Source: Prostheceraeus crozeri (Eukaryota; Platyhelminthes; Polycladida; Euryleptidae). From it: DNA of 64,000 nucleotides. Positions 43,452-53,651 of the stretch are shown here, piece by piece. How positions within the stretch are numbered: position 1 is the first letter of the stretch; each line of letters begins with the position of its first letter. The stretch spans positions 1-64,000 of the forward strand of contig CAJQUW010016963.1 of assembly GCA_907163375.1 (NCBI GenBank), written 5' to 3'. The notes under the pieces were generated by a model, which saw only the letters and a program-made list of their open reading frames with translations, ran no database searches and was not told the DNA's origin. The translations under genes were made by a program, and so were the position numbers.

Positions 43452-43934
43452 TTACCTTATCATACTAGGACTTAGATATATTCCAGAACCATCTTTAGTT
43501 TCTTTAATTTCAATTAAATCATCAACATTGTGGAGAATATTTTTAAGAACTCGTTTTCCTTCATCAACTAATTTTAATTTACTAATAAAATTATCTACTA
43601 CTCCTTCACCCCTAGCAACTTTCTCTAACTCTCTGTTATGACGTTTTTGTTCTTCTAATGCTGCCTTCTCTGATTTATTTTTATTTACTGCTTGGACAAT
43701 ACCAGCTGTCCCACCTGCAACACTTCCTGCAGCTGCTATGCCTCCTATTATTAGTGGAATTAATGGGAGAATCCCGCCATTCTTTTCTTCTTGTAATTGA
43801 ATATTCTCTATCATTGGTTTACTTATGTAATACTTTTTTTTGTTAATCGTAATAGTTTTAGGGGTATTTTTGTCAACAATATTACGTAATTTTAATTCAA
43901 CAGTTTTATTATTATTACTTTTCGGTTGCGACAT
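43452..43934 (-). CDS. pX-like membrane-active core protein (inner Polinton)
   Basis: The frame gives 160 residues. The middle has GGILPLIPLIIGGIAAAGSV followed by more small hydrophobic residues (about 53-85), close in character to the Gly-Ala-rich segment of adenovirus pX/pVI-type proteins described for adintoviruses. The N-terminus is basic (KTITINKKKYYISKP) and the C-terminus is charged. It stands between integrase and major capsid genes in both elements. A virion core or membrane-penetrating role is inferred from family and position. The outer copy at 56940-57425 is nearly identical. Confidence 0.75.
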   Translation of the reverse strand: MSQPKSNNNKTVELKLRNIVDKNTPKTITINKKKYYISKPMIENIQLQEEKNGGILPLIPLIIGGIAAAGSVAGGTAGIVQAVNKNKSEKAALEEQKRHNRELEKVARGEGVVDNFISKLKLVDEGKRVLKNILHNVDDLIEIKETKDGSGIYLSPSMIR

Positions 43935-43974
43935 TTTTAATAAAAAAATTTTAAGTTATCAAAAATTTAAATCT

Positions 43975-44160
43975 ATTCTAGTTATGAAAAAATTTCAAGT
44001 TACCAAAAACTTTTAAGTTACCAAAAAATTTTAATCTATTCTAGTTATTAAAAAATTTCAAGTTACTAAAAAATTTTAAGTTACCAAAAAATTTTAATCT
44101 ATTCTAGTTATGAAAAATTTTAAGTTAAGAATTTTTAATCTATTCTAGTTATGAAAAAAT
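43975..44160. repeat. AT-rich tandem repeats between pX-like and capsid genes
   Basis: Units such as AAGTTACCAAAAAATTTTAA and TCTATTCTAGTTATGAAAAA alternate four to five times. No coding sequence. Shorter related stretches stand at 56840-56935 in the outer element. Confidence 0.8.
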
Positions 44161-44169
44161 TTTAATTAA

Positions 44170-44206
44170 CTTATCGGAGCGAAGCTCCTCTGGCTTTAGC
44201 CTATCC
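44170..44206. repeat. Mini-hairpins at the major capsid stop
   Basis: CGGAGCGAAGCTCCTCTGGC and GGCTTTAGCC are small stem-loops placed at the end of the capsid gene. The last codons of the capsid gene run into the second one. The outer element keeps the same set at 56735-56830. Confidence 0.85.
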
Positions 44207-45530
44207 TTACCATCTTTCCATTAAGAATTTCAATAGAATATTTTACATCTTCTAGCAATAAACCATAAGCCATCAATGAAGTTGTGGAATCTTTCTTTTC
44301 AATATTAATTGTTACATCACAACCATTTTTAATAATATCTTCAGATTGTGCACTTAAATCGAAACAGAAAATTGGATATAAATGTCTCCAATCTCCAGGA
44401 GTTAATTGTGGTTCAACTCCAAATTCTGTACAAAGATTTCGATAACAATCATATCCTTCCATAAATTGATTATTGGTATCATCGAATCTTAATGGATCAA
44501 TTGGATATCGAGTTTGATTTAATGAAACTTTTAAACTTCGAATTGTATTAATATGAAAAATATTATTGTTCTTATCAAAACTTGGAGAATTATTTCTTTG
44601 AAATGTTAGTAATAAATATCTTGGGGTATTCGCAGTTCTAGTAAAATGCCAGTTAAATCTTTGTTCGGAAAAAGTTACTGAACTAGCAGTTCTCTTTAGA
44701 AAATTTACTGGAATTGGTTTGTTAGTATTTAATCTTTTTGCAATAGCTGTTTCAATCTCTAAACTAGGAGTAATATGCTTAATCCACCATTCAAGTCGAT
44801 CAATTTTTAAATATGCTTTTTTTCCAGTCTTACCAAAAAAGATTAATTCATTATTTGCTGTACGATGAATTATTAATTTAAATTTTAATTGATATGATAT
44901 TTTATCATAATCTAAATATCCGAATAATGGAGACAATGACCAATTTACTGTCTGTTTACTTTTTTTGTTAAATTCACGTCTTTCTTTATATGCTTCATTA
45001 TTTGTTTTATTTAAATGTTTTGCAATATTTTCTACATCTTTCGCAATTCCTGCGGCATCTGTTCCAGCGTGAGTTAAATCATCAATAATTATACCATCAT
45101 TAGTATCAGGAAACCAACCTTCGATTTCATGCTTTTTATTATTTTCACCAATTGTTATAAATCTAAGCATTGTATCAATTACACCTGGGGAATCACTTAT
45201 TGTTTCTATATTTTGAGTTGCAACATCTAAACGCATTTGTGTAAATAATCTTGGAAAAAAATTATTCTCTAGTGTAATATTATCGGTATCTGGTAATGGT
45301 GTTGTAAAATTAGCATCACTATATAAAGAATATTCACAGTGTAAAAATGAATCAGGTAAATATAAATAGCTCTGCTGATTATCAACTTCAAAAATTAAAT
45401 CACCTCCAGTGTTTACTCTACTGGAAGATCCGGGATTCATAGCAATTCTTATATAGTCATTCTTTTTTTGATTATAACTGACGAACGGAGGATCGTCTAA
45501 TCTAAATTTATTTTCGATAAGCGAAGACAT
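44196..45530 (-). CDS. Major capsid protein, double jelly-roll (inner Polinton)
   Basis: The frame gives 444 residues, whole. Phrases such as PDSFLHCEYSLYS, LENNFFPRLFTQMRLDVATQ, SPGVIDTMLRFITI, and NWSLSPLFGYLDYDKISYQ are typical of Polinton/adintovirus hexon-like capsid proteins, which form the flat faces of an icosahedral shell. The C-terminal block CDVTINIEKKDS...LLLEDVKYSIEI is also present, nearly unchanged, as a fragment in the outer element (56593-56739). Compact for the family. Neighbours are the pX-like gene and a 173-residue structural candidate. Confidence 0.88.
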   Translation of the reverse strand: MSSLIENKFRLDDPPFVSYNQKKNDYIRIAMNPGSSSRVNTGGDLIFEVDNQQSYLYLPDSFLHCEYSLYSDANFTTPLPDTDNITLENNFFPRLFTQMRLDVATQNIETISDSPGVIDTMLRFITIGENNKKHEIEGWFPDTNDGIIIDDLTHAGTDAAGIAKDVENIAKHLNKTNNEAYKERREFNKKSKQTVNWSLSPLFGYLDYDKISYQLKFKLIIHRTANNELIFFGKTGKKAYLKIDRLEWWIKHITPSLEIETAIAKRLNTNKPIPVNFLKRTASSVTFSEQRFNWHFTRTANTPRYLLLTFQRNNSPSFDKNNNIFHINTIRSLKVSLNQTRYPIDPLRFDDTNNQFMEGYDCYRNLCTEFGVEPQLTPGDWRHLYPIFCFDLSAQSEDIIKNGCDVTINIEKKDSTTSLMAYGLLLEDVKYSIEILNGKMVRIG

Positions 45531-45544
45531 TTTTATAAAAAATA

Positions 45545-45680
45545 ATTTGACTTTTTGTTTTTTCTCACAGACAGAAAAAATTCTGCTAAAATAATTTTAC
45601 TTAAATAATTTTACTAAAAAAAATTTTACTAAAAAATTTTACTAAAAAAATTTTACTAAAAAAAATTTTACTAAAAAACA
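45545..45680. repeat. Short AT-rich tandem repeat
   Basis: TTTTACTAAAAAAA is repeated about seven times in the space between the capsid gene and its upstream neighbour. No coding sequence. Confidence 0.85.
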
Positions 45681-45685
45681 TAATT

Positions 45686-46207
45686 TTAGAATTTTGCTAG
45701 ACCAGCTCCGCTACAGCTTTGCTGGTTAAACCGAAGGTTGCTACTCACGCCATTTCCTCTTATTTCTTCAATTGTTTTTTCATTATGTTTACTATCACCA
45801 TCCACAGCTATGTTAGCAATTTTGTTCTTTGTTTCATCTGAAAGTTTTTTTAATTTTTTTAGTTCTTCAGAATCATTCCTAAGTTTACGAATAGCTTCTA
45901 GTTGTTTTAATTCGTTTTGAGACTTGACAGCATTTGATATTGCACTAGCTGTACTACCTATAGCAGCTGCTCCTTTTGCGTCAGATGTAATCAAATCTTT
46001 ATTATTTTTTATCAAGTTAACGATACTTCCAATACCAGAAAAGATGCCATCCCCTTCTTTTTGAACGGCACCTGCGGTGCCTAGGAACTTTTCTGTTCCG
46101 ATTGTTTCTCTATTATCATAATGATAAACAGGATTCAAACGTGGTTCATGAGCAATTCTTTGATTTGAAGCAAAATGCTTAAGATTATGTTTATAAATTA
46201 TAGGCAT
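45686..46207 (-). CDS. Small structural candidate of unknown family (inner Polinton)
   Basis: The frame gives 173 residues. The N-terminus is rich in His and Tyr (NPVYHYDNRETIG), followed by GDGIFSGIGSIVNLIKN with amphipathic character, an Ala/Ser-rich segment (KGAAAIGSTASAISNAV), a coiled coil (about 95-135), and a tail written by a hairpin (CSGAGLAKF from CAGCTCCGCTACAGCTTTGC). It lies between major capsid and fibre-like genes. The glycine-rich amphipathic segment recalls adenovirus pVI-like proteins, but this is only a guess. No outer copy survives. Confidence 0.65.
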   Translation of the reverse strand: MPIIYKHNLKHFASNQRIAHEPRLNPVYHYDNRETIGTEKFLGTAGAVQKEGDGIFSGIGSIVNLIKNNKDLITSDAKGAAAIGSTASAISNAVKSQNELKQLEAIRKLRNDSEELKKLKKLSDETKNKIANIAVDGDSKHNEKTIEEIRGNGVSSNLRFNQQSCSGAGLAKF

Positions 46208-46244
46208 TTTTTAGGATTAAATTTGACTTTTGGGAAAAAATATT

Positions 46245-46345
46245 TACGATAGGTTAGTAACCTGAGGACCTTTGGTCCGATCGGCTAAAGCCTCGAGGAG
46301 CTTCGCTCCGATTGGTTAGTAACCTGAGGACCTTTGGTCCGTTCA
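46245..46345. repeat. Cluster of mini-hairpins upstream of the 173-residue gene
   Basis: GGTTAGTAACC, GGACCTTTGGTCC, GGCTAAAGCC and GGAGCTTCGCTCC follow one another, and the first two are then repeated. The same modules in other order make up the cluster at 56735-56830. They run to the last codons of the fibre-like gene. Confidence 0.9.
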
Positions 46346-47230
46346 AGATTTACGTTTGTGAATGGACAACAACTTCGAGATAACTTTATTAATTGCCTGT
46401 TGCACTTTATCTATTGCGTCAAGCAGCGTGTGATGTACTTTAATTTCTTTTCTATTAACTTGCATTTTCTGCTGATTAATCTTCAACGCCGTTTTAAGAG
46501 CATTTAACTTAATTTTAAGAACATCTAATTGTCTTTTAACAGCATCTAGCTGTTCTTTATTTTCTTTAGAGTTTTCTTGTAAATTTTTCTTTAATTCATT
46601 TTCTAAATTGATTTTAAGAGTTTTCATTTTATCAACTTTTTGATTAAGTGAGTTTACTTCATTTATTATTCTATTCATCTTTTTCATTTGTTGAGTAATT
46701 TTAGAACTCAATTCATCAACACTTTTTTGGAATGTAGTTTGTAACTGCTTTAAATTTTTTTTAATTCTTTCAGGTAGATTTTCTATTTCATCTTCTAATT
46801 GTTCTTTTAACATTTTTATCTGATGTTTATTTTTAATGACTGCAGATTTTAACTTTATAGAAAGTAATATTAAAATTTTTGATTGTTCTGAAATCTTTTT
46901 AAAAAGTTTTGCTATATCTGCTTCTAGCTCTCTATCCTTTTTATCAAGTTTTAATAATTTTTCGTTTAATGATTTGTCATTAAGTTTTAGCAACTTTAAT
47001 TCATTCATCAGTGGAACCAAAACATCGTTTATATATTTTTCCTTTAAATCATTGATTTGTGTATCAACATATTGTTTATTTGTTAACTCTGTATTTTGTT
47101 GTGGAAGAATAGAAAGATGCAATGGACCAGATAAAACGTCTCCAGTTTTCATGATATAATTTTCTATCTCTATTTCTAATTCACGATTATTCGGGATATA
47201 TGCACCTCCACCAACATTTGGTAACATCAT
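46343..47230 (-). CDS. Fibre-like coiled-coil protein (inner Polinton)
   Basis: The frame gives 295 residues. The N-terminus has GGGAYIPNN, then MKTGDVLSGPLHLS and ELTNKQYVDTQI; the NKQYVD phrase is like the NKxYVD joint common in viral and phage tail-fibre proteins. The rest (about 60-285) is an almost unbroken coiled coil rich in Leu and Lys, ending basic (LLSIHKRKS). This suggests a trimeric stalk with or without a small head, projecting from a vertex. The outer copy is lost. A second Met two residues in is an equally good start. Confidence 0.7.
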   Translation of the reverse strand: MMLPNVGGGAYIPNNRELEIEIENYIMKTGDVLSGPLHLSILPQQNTELTNKQYVDTQINDLKEKYINDVLVPLMNELKLLKLNDKSLNEKLLKLDKKDRELEADIAKLFKKISEQSKILILLSIKLKSAVIKNKHQIKMLKEQLEDEIENLPERIKKNLKQLQTTFQKSVDELSSKITQQMKKMNRIINEVNSLNQKVDKMKTLKINLENELKKNLQENSKENKEQLDAVKRQLDVLKIKLNALKTALKINQQKMQVNRKEIKVHHTLLDAIDKVQQAINKVISKLLSIHKRKS

Positions 47231-47297
47231 TTTTTAACAATAAAAAAATAAATTTTTTTCTAATAAAAATAAATTTTTTTCTAATAAAAATAAAAAA

Positions 47298-48593
47298 ATG
47301 GAAACCCCAAATTTAAAAAAATTATATTCGCCCGCATGATCCTGTTCTTCTTATTCGACGAGATCAACGGGATTTGAAAATAAATGTTTTGTTAATAATA
47401 ATAATAATAATCCATGTATAGATGTTAATCTTTTGTTTGAATTACAAGCCGAAATATTTAGAGAACAGACTAAAGGTTTACCTTCTATAGAAACTAATTA
47501 TTGTTTATTTCCAGGTGATCCATTTATTAAATTTATAGATATAGTAAGTAAATATAATGATGTAGCTTATGTTGAATTAAATAAAGAAAATATGGTTATA
47601 ATAGGTCATAATAATGTTTATGGATTTATTAGAGCAGTGTTACCAATTAGTAATACTGATTGGATAGAAACTAAAATTATTAATTATATCAATATTAAAG
47701 AATTAGTTAAAAAATTAAAATCTTTTTCGAAAGAAAAAATTAGATTATTTGTTGACGATCAAAATCAATATAACATTCACATAGAGAGTAAAAAACATAA
47801 TGAAGAATTATTATGTCAAGTTTATTATAGAGATACAATTTATAAACAAGAAACATTAGAAATGCCGCAAAGATATGATGATGATACGTATATAGGATTA
47901 TATTCAAACTTAAATATTAATTTATTAAAATCTTATATAAATGGCTTAGCTCAACAAGAGAAAATTTATATGTGGTCAACACCTTATACTATTAACAATG
48001 ACCATAATGATAATCATAATAAACGAACCGAAGATTCTAGGGCTTTGCCCGATCTTAAAGAATCTTATGATAATAATGATGATTCTGTAACATCTGAAAA
48101 AGGTGTAAATGGTAAAAAAGATTATAAAAATATTAGTAATTATAAAAATTTATCTAAATTTCATTTTCTTACAATTGAAAATAATAATGATGGTATAGTT
48201 GAAGATACTGTTAGACAACTATGTGTCGGGTCTACAAAATTTAAATTAGGATTTACATCTAATCAATTTAAAATTTTATCATCTTTAACAAAAACTAAAA
48301 GTGATTCAGATTATGGTGGTGTTATTAAATTTTCCAAAAGAGATCAAAGACCAATATTTTTCTCTATTATATTATTATCAGATAAAAGATGTAATTTAGA
48401 ATTAGATATTCCAATAAGAGAATGGTATCCTATCATGGAAGGGCATCCAATCCCAAAAAGTGTAATTTATGATGATGAAGAAACAATTTATGATGATGAT
48501 GAAGAATCAATTGATGATGATGATGAAGAATCAATAGTTAGTGAAAAACAATTTAAATTATCTTTTGATAAAACATTATATGATGAAACTTAA
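47298..48593 (+). pseudogene. Acidic-tail protein, possible sliding-clamp-like fold (5' end uncertain or broken)
   Basis: The long frame runs 47433-48593 (about 386 residues, without a good Met start), with a likely start region near 47298. Two similar halves are suggested: an N-terminal half with DIVSKYNDVAYVELNKENM and a C-terminal half with KLGFTSNQFKILSSLTK and NLELDIPIREW. Between them is a loop with a hairpin repeat. The tail is very acidic (DDDEESIDDDDEESI). Beta-strand-rich halves next to a polymerase recall processivity clamps, but I did not recognise a family; this is a hypothesis. It converges on the polymerase. Confidence 0.55.
48024..48052. repeat. Mini-hairpin repeat inside the acidic-tail protein frame
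   Basis: CGAACCGAAGATTCTAGGGC then TTTGCCCGA matches the repeats in the lineage-A polymerase and at 54559. It reads KRTEDSRALPD in frame, the same reading as in the polymerase (RTEGSRASP). Confidence 0.88.
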
Positions 48594-48639
48594 TATGATA
48601 AAACTTAATAGAAAATAACAAAATATTCGATAAATATAT

Positions 48640-48852
48640 TTTCATATGTAATAAAATTTTTAGATGTAATAAAATTTTTAGATGTAATAAAATTTTTAGA
48701 TGTAATAAATTTTTAGATGTTATAAATTTTTTAGATGTTATAAATTTTTAGATGTAATAAATTTTTTAGATGTTATAAAATTTTTAGATGTTATAAATTT
48801 TTAGATGTAATAAATTTTTTAGATGTTATAAAATTTTTAGATGTAATAAAAA
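48640..48852. repeat. Short tandem repeat between convergent genes
   Basis: TAGATGTAATAAAATTTT and close variants (13-17 bases) recur about twelve times. It separates the acidic-tail and polymerase stops. A shorter version of the adjoining sequence is seen in the outer element at 38868-38912. Confidence 0.9.
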
Positions 48853-48863
48853 AATTATTATTC

Positions 48864-51800
48864 TCACGTGTCATCATCATCACTTAAATTACTCTCACAG
48901 ATGATTGTTTGAAATATTTCAGCTTGAATATCTTCTCCGTTATAAGGTAACATAATTTCATTTTCATCTGGTGCTTGACGTTTAAGAATATTTATTTGAC
49001 CAGAAAATTTTTTTTCTTCAGTATTATTATTTTTATCAGGAATACTAATTCCAGTTTCTAAAGATCTTTTCCATGGTTTATTAACTGTAGTCGATAATGT
49101 TTTCCCCGAATATAATTTTAGAAAATCTTCTACTTTTACTTTATCTTGTGAATATCCTTTGAATGTTTTCTTTTCACTAAGTCTCCCTTGTTCATCTACA
49201 GTAATACAGTATTTTACTTTAGGTGCAATAAACATTGCAAAAATAATTCCACCATTTCCATAATCATTTTTCCCTTGACACAATTCTCCTCCAACATATC
49301 CAGCAGCGTCTAATTTATTAAAGAGCTCATTGGAAATATATATTGAATCAGTATCTGTATAATGAATGTATTTTTCTTTGAAACCATTAATTTCTAAAAT
49401 AAAGTTATTCATGATTCTTCTAGAGTGAGAAAGAATGAAAGAACCTAAGTGTGATGGCATGAATGACGTCTTCCCATCTTTTACAATATTAGTTTTGAGA
49501 AATTCATCATCTTCCATTTCTACTTTCGCTAAATATTGTTCATCATTTAATTTTTCATAATCTTTTACTTCTTGAGTGAAATTTTTTCTCAATGTATTCT
49601 CATTCCATAAATGATATTTAGTGGTTATATCTTTTTGCACAGTTTTGCCATATAGCGAATTCATCAATAATTTAATTAACTCATCACCTACAGTATTTCC
49701 TTCTGTTTTATATCTTTTTCTCAAATTAAAAAGTTTTTCAATATAATTTCGAAATGGTGAAACTTGATAATTTTTTTCATAAATTATACCATCAGTAATA
49801 TGTAAGATTTTCCCCCCACATCTAACAATTTCTTGTATGTCAACAGAAGTTAATACATCATAACATATACCATTTCTAAACCTGATTACTTTTACATGAG
49901 AATTATTATTTTGATTTTTAACTTTATCTTTAATAGGAACTGGTTGGAAAAACATATCATTCGGATATTGAAACACAACAGAGAATATTCCAGTTTAGGT
50001 CTAAATGTTTGAGTATTAAATTTATATACTATTTCCCGCTCTTCTTCTTGACGAAATTTTCTAGCTGATTCAGCTTTAGGGTATTCTGAATTTTCATCAT
50101 ACATAGCTGATGGATATAAAGATGTTGCATCAAAAGCCATTATAAATTCATTTTTTTGTTCAAGTAGTTGATTTGAAATTTTCTTACAAATTTCAGTTTT
50201 ATCTCCTAAATCTCCATACTGTTTCATTAAATCTATTAAATTATTTCCAGGGGACAAAACCCCACCAGCGTAGCGACCAGGTAAATACTGTTTTAATATT
50301 GGTAACAAGATGCTACAAAATGGCGATATGTATTTTCTTATATTTGCTGAAACTCTTCCACCTTTAACAGATTTTCTAATATAATTTCTAGCCCATAAAT
50401 CTATATGAGAATGAATATTTATATTGTCATTTTGTACGCTTTTCATCCAACCGTTAAATGTTAAAGCAGAGGATGTCAAATTAGTAGTTATATCTTCACC
50501 AACTAAATCTTGCATAACATTATTATATTTGTAGATACAAAAAGCTAAAGAAAGAATATCGTTAACTAAATATGGTCTCCATTCATTTTCTTTTTCTTTA
50601 TAATTTTCATGTGTTATGTCTCCAATTTCATAATTTAATTTACACACATTCGTAGGAATTTTAAAATTCTCACACCATTTAGAAAGACTTGTTTTTACAT
50701 GTTGATAACTACATTTCATTATAATAGTTTGAAGTGCTAATTTACCTGAAGGTGAATCTTTTTTCATATTGTTTTTAAATCTAAAAGATTTTTCAATGTA
50801 TCTACTAACACATTCAGTTGTATAAGGATTTTGTAATGAAGCAGTCAATATTCCTCTTGAAGTTTTAAGAGGCGGTTTTAGATAATTTAAAATTAGCTTT
50901 TATCGGAAAATAGGAATCAAAACCTGATGAATTGTGAGCTATTAAAGTTACTCTAGAATAATTAAATTTTCCAAGAGTTTTAAAAAATTGATGGATCGGA
51001 CATACGTCCTCTGGGTTTCCCCCGATCGAACATTCATCATCCTCAGTTCTCGTAAATATTTTCACACAATTTTGAAGTTTATTAAATTCTAATTCAGTTA
51101 AATTATTATACTCATTAATCTGTTTTTTAAGTTTTTTAATTTCATCTTCATCTTTTGATCGTTTAATTTTAATCATATCACTTAGCAAACGTGTTTCTAA
51201 TTCTTTCAATCTTTGTTTCGGTAAACAACATATAAATTTATTAAAATTAATAGCTCCTACAGCGTAAGGAATAGGATGAGCTGTTGAACAGTTAGGATCG
51301 GGAAAAGTTTCGAGATCCCAAATATATGTTGAACCATAGTCAATTTTTTTCTTTGTTATGATTTTATATGGACGCGTTGTTAGATTTTCATCAGTAACTG
51401 TTTTATATATGGGTTTGAAATTATTTTCAATTTCTCTAATAGCTTTTAATTTATGAGATTTATTAATTAAACAATAGTGACCAATTGTTGAACCTGCGTG
51501 AAAATAATTGTAATAAACATAATTATGAAACGTTTCAATTCCTCTAGGATTTAAATGACGATTGGCAGGACTATAATATTGAACACATTCTCCAAAATAT
51601 TTATTGAATTGAGAAAATTTACAGTTTGACATTACTCCTGTTCTGGATGTGGCTTTCTCTTTATATAAAAAATTATTAAACATTTCTTTCATCATTTCTC
51701 CTTGTTCTTCATTAAAACCTCGTAAAACATTATAACATTTAATAAAACAAAAATCTTCAGAAGGAATATAACAATATTCACCGAAATATTCTTTGATTCT

Positions 51801-52364
51801 ATATTTCATATTAATCCCTGCCCCTCTATGCGATCTTTGTACTAACTTCATTCCAAAATCTTCATATTTAATATTACCTGTAAAAATCCATTCGTTAGCA
51901 TCGGATTTCTCATCCAGATTCGAAAACCATGTTTCAAATGATTTTTTATTATAGAAGGTTACGTAAAAATTTTGAATTATATTTTCCTGATCTTTAACAA
52001 CTTTTCCAAGTAAATTAATAATTTTACCATTTGCTAAAAGTTTCCGCATATCATTTACTACATTAATAAAAGATACATTTTCATATTTAATTTCATTTGG
52101 ATTAAATAAATTACATAAATCATCACCAAGTTCATCCTTAATTCTATCATCAAAAAAGATATCACTAATAGGAGTTTCTAATATTTCTTTTGTTCCACTT
52201 TTCTGTTTTTTAGTATTACGTCTAATACTACGCCTAGTACGTTTCTGTTTTTTAATACGTTTACTACGTTTACTATGTTTAATTTGTGCATCAAACTCAG
52301 CAGTTTGTTTCTTGATTAATTCATCAATCCTAGACGTTTGTCCGAGAGACATTTCACGATTCAT
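48864..52364 (-). pseudogene. polB: Protein-primed family B DNA polymerase, lineage B (inner; about two breaks)
   Basis: A basic N-terminus (RSKRIKKQKRTRRSIRRN) precedes exonuclease motifs YIWDLETFPD, LIAHNSSGFDSYF and VNDILSLAFCIYKY. Polymerase motifs: A in FDATSLYPSAMYD, B in KLLMNSLYGKTV, C in HYTDTDSIYIS. The sequence is clearly a different polymerase from the lineage-A gene of the outer element: spacing, exonuclease context and tail do not match and the HDHLxG zinc insert is not seen. It is broken in about two places. Nearby genes are otherwise almost the same as the outer element's, so the polymerase cassette has been exchanged. Confidence 0.9.
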
Positions 52365-52389
52365 ATTTTTTAAAAGAAAAAATGAATTT

Positions 52390-52719
52390 TTACATAGAAC
52401 CTCGGTTCCGTTTTTGCATATACACAGGAATATGTAATTGATGTAATGTTTCTAATTCATGTGCTGTTAAATGTTCTTTCTTAACCAACCACCATAAATT
52501 ATTATACGCCAAAAATACTCGGAAACTTCTTAAACAAAGTGGAAAGTCTTTTGTTTTAACACACGGTTTAATACCATGTTTTGTTTTATAATCTGTAACG
52601 AGCGCTACGTATTTATGATGATAATAAAATCTAGCTTCTTTCTTCGAATTTACTGGATTTGTAGGATGACGATAATCTTTTAAAACTGGTACATGCTCTA
52701 TCTTATAATCATTCAACAT
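52390..52719 (-). CDS. Small basic protein of unknown function (inner Polinton only)
   Basis: The frame gives 109 residues from MLNDYKIEHVPV. It is basic and aromatic (KKEARFYYHHKYVALVTDYK, NNLWWLVKKEHL) and ends VYMQKRNRGSM. It lies between ATPase and lineage-B polymerase on the same strand. The outer element has no counterpart, so it probably travels with the lineage-B polymerase. A terminal-protein or DNA-binding role would be guesswork. Confidence 0.6.
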   Translation of the reverse strand: MLNDYKIEHVPVLKDYRHPTNPVNSKKEARFYYHHKYVALVTDYKTKHGIKPCVKTKDFPLCLRSFRVFLAYNNLWWLVKKEHLTAHELETLHQLHIPVYMQKRNRGSM

Positions 52720-52763
52720 ATTTTTTTTTATTTTTATTAACAAAAAATTTATAAGAAAAAATT

Positions 52764-52800
52764 ATTCGGCCACTCCGTTCGGTCACTCCGTTCGATCACT
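52764..52800. repeat. Small repeats at the ATPase stop (inner)
   Basis: CGGTCACTCCGTTCG-like units are repeated two to three times and the last one covers the ATPase stop. This is the point where similarity to the outer element ends, matching the hairpins at 32430-32470 there. Confidence 0.75.
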
Positions 52801-53563
52801 CCTCGAAAATATTTTCTATAACTCTTTCATGAATTTTTTTATCAATATTAATTGTGATGAATCCATAATCTTTTGACCAAGCATTGTTACACGATTGTTT
52901 AAATTCATCTTTATTTCTTACACATAAATCTCTTAACAAATCACTTAAGTTTCTTGCATTTATTTCAAATAGTATAAATATATTTGCATTCTTTCTAATA
53001 ACACTTCCGTCTAATGAATACATACTTTGTGTTAAATAAAATACACTACAGTTATTATGTCTACCTCTTGTGAAATAATTTCTCTGAACTGACTGATTTC
53101 TATCATTAACACAATCATCAAAAATTACACAATGTTTCATTGTTTTATCTAGTTTACTAGGATCTTGCATATTACCACTATCATCTATTAATTGTATTTT
53201 TATATGCTTATTTTTATTAGATTCTACTAACTGATTATTTTTTGTTGCTTCTTCACACCACGAACTTATTTCTTCTTCATCTTCAGATTTTTCATATTCT
53301 TTGAATAATGAAGCAATTGCTGTTTTTTTAAGATTATTTTCAAATCCATATTTTAAAAATTGATAGACGGGTTGTTCTGCCGTTGTTGTATAAATTATAA
53401 GATTGTTATAATCCAAAAAATTTGGAGTCGTTAAAATTTTAAATAATAGATACGTTTTTCCGCAACCTGATCTTCCACAAATAACTGACAAAACTTTATT
53501 AGATAAATTTGGATGATGATTAAATTTAAGTTTTTTTTTATTTAATGGTAGTACTTCACTCAT
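52796..53563 (-). CDS. Genome-packaging ATPase (inner Polinton)
   Basis: The frame gives 255 residues and is whole. The N-terminus MSEVLPLNKKKLKFNHHPNL precedes Walker A CGRSGCGKT (about 33-41). Walker B is CVIFDD and a polar sensor is FYLTQSM. This A32-like ATPase family pumps DNA into capsids of Polintons, adintoviruses and nucleocytoplasmic large DNA viruses. It stands between minor capsid and small basic protein genes on the same strand, 90 bp from the former. Confidence 0.9.
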   Translation of the reverse strand: MSEVLPLNKKKLKFNHHPNLSNKVLSVICGRSGCGKTYLLFKILTTPNFLDYNNLIIYTTTAEQPVYQFLKYGFENNLKKTAIASLFKEYEKSEDEEEISSWCEEATKNNQLVESNKNKHIKIQLIDDSGNMQDPSKLDKTMKHCVIFDDCVNDRNQSVQRNYFTRGRHNNCSVFYLTQSMYSLDGSVIRKNANIFILFEINARNLSDLLRDLCVRNKDEFKQSCNNAWSKDYGFITINIDKKIHERVIENIFEE

Positions 53564-53651
53564 TTTTTAATAAAAAAATTTATTTTTATTTTTTTTATTC
53601 TTTGTTTCTAAAGAAGAAGAAAATTAAACTTCTCTAGCTTCGCGTGGGAGT

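Noticed and set aside
48640-48852. Origin-like iterons beside the polymerase gene
   Set aside because: The short AT repeats lie between convergent stops and similar arrays stand elsewhere. Protein-primed elements start replication at their ends, so an internal origin is not supported.
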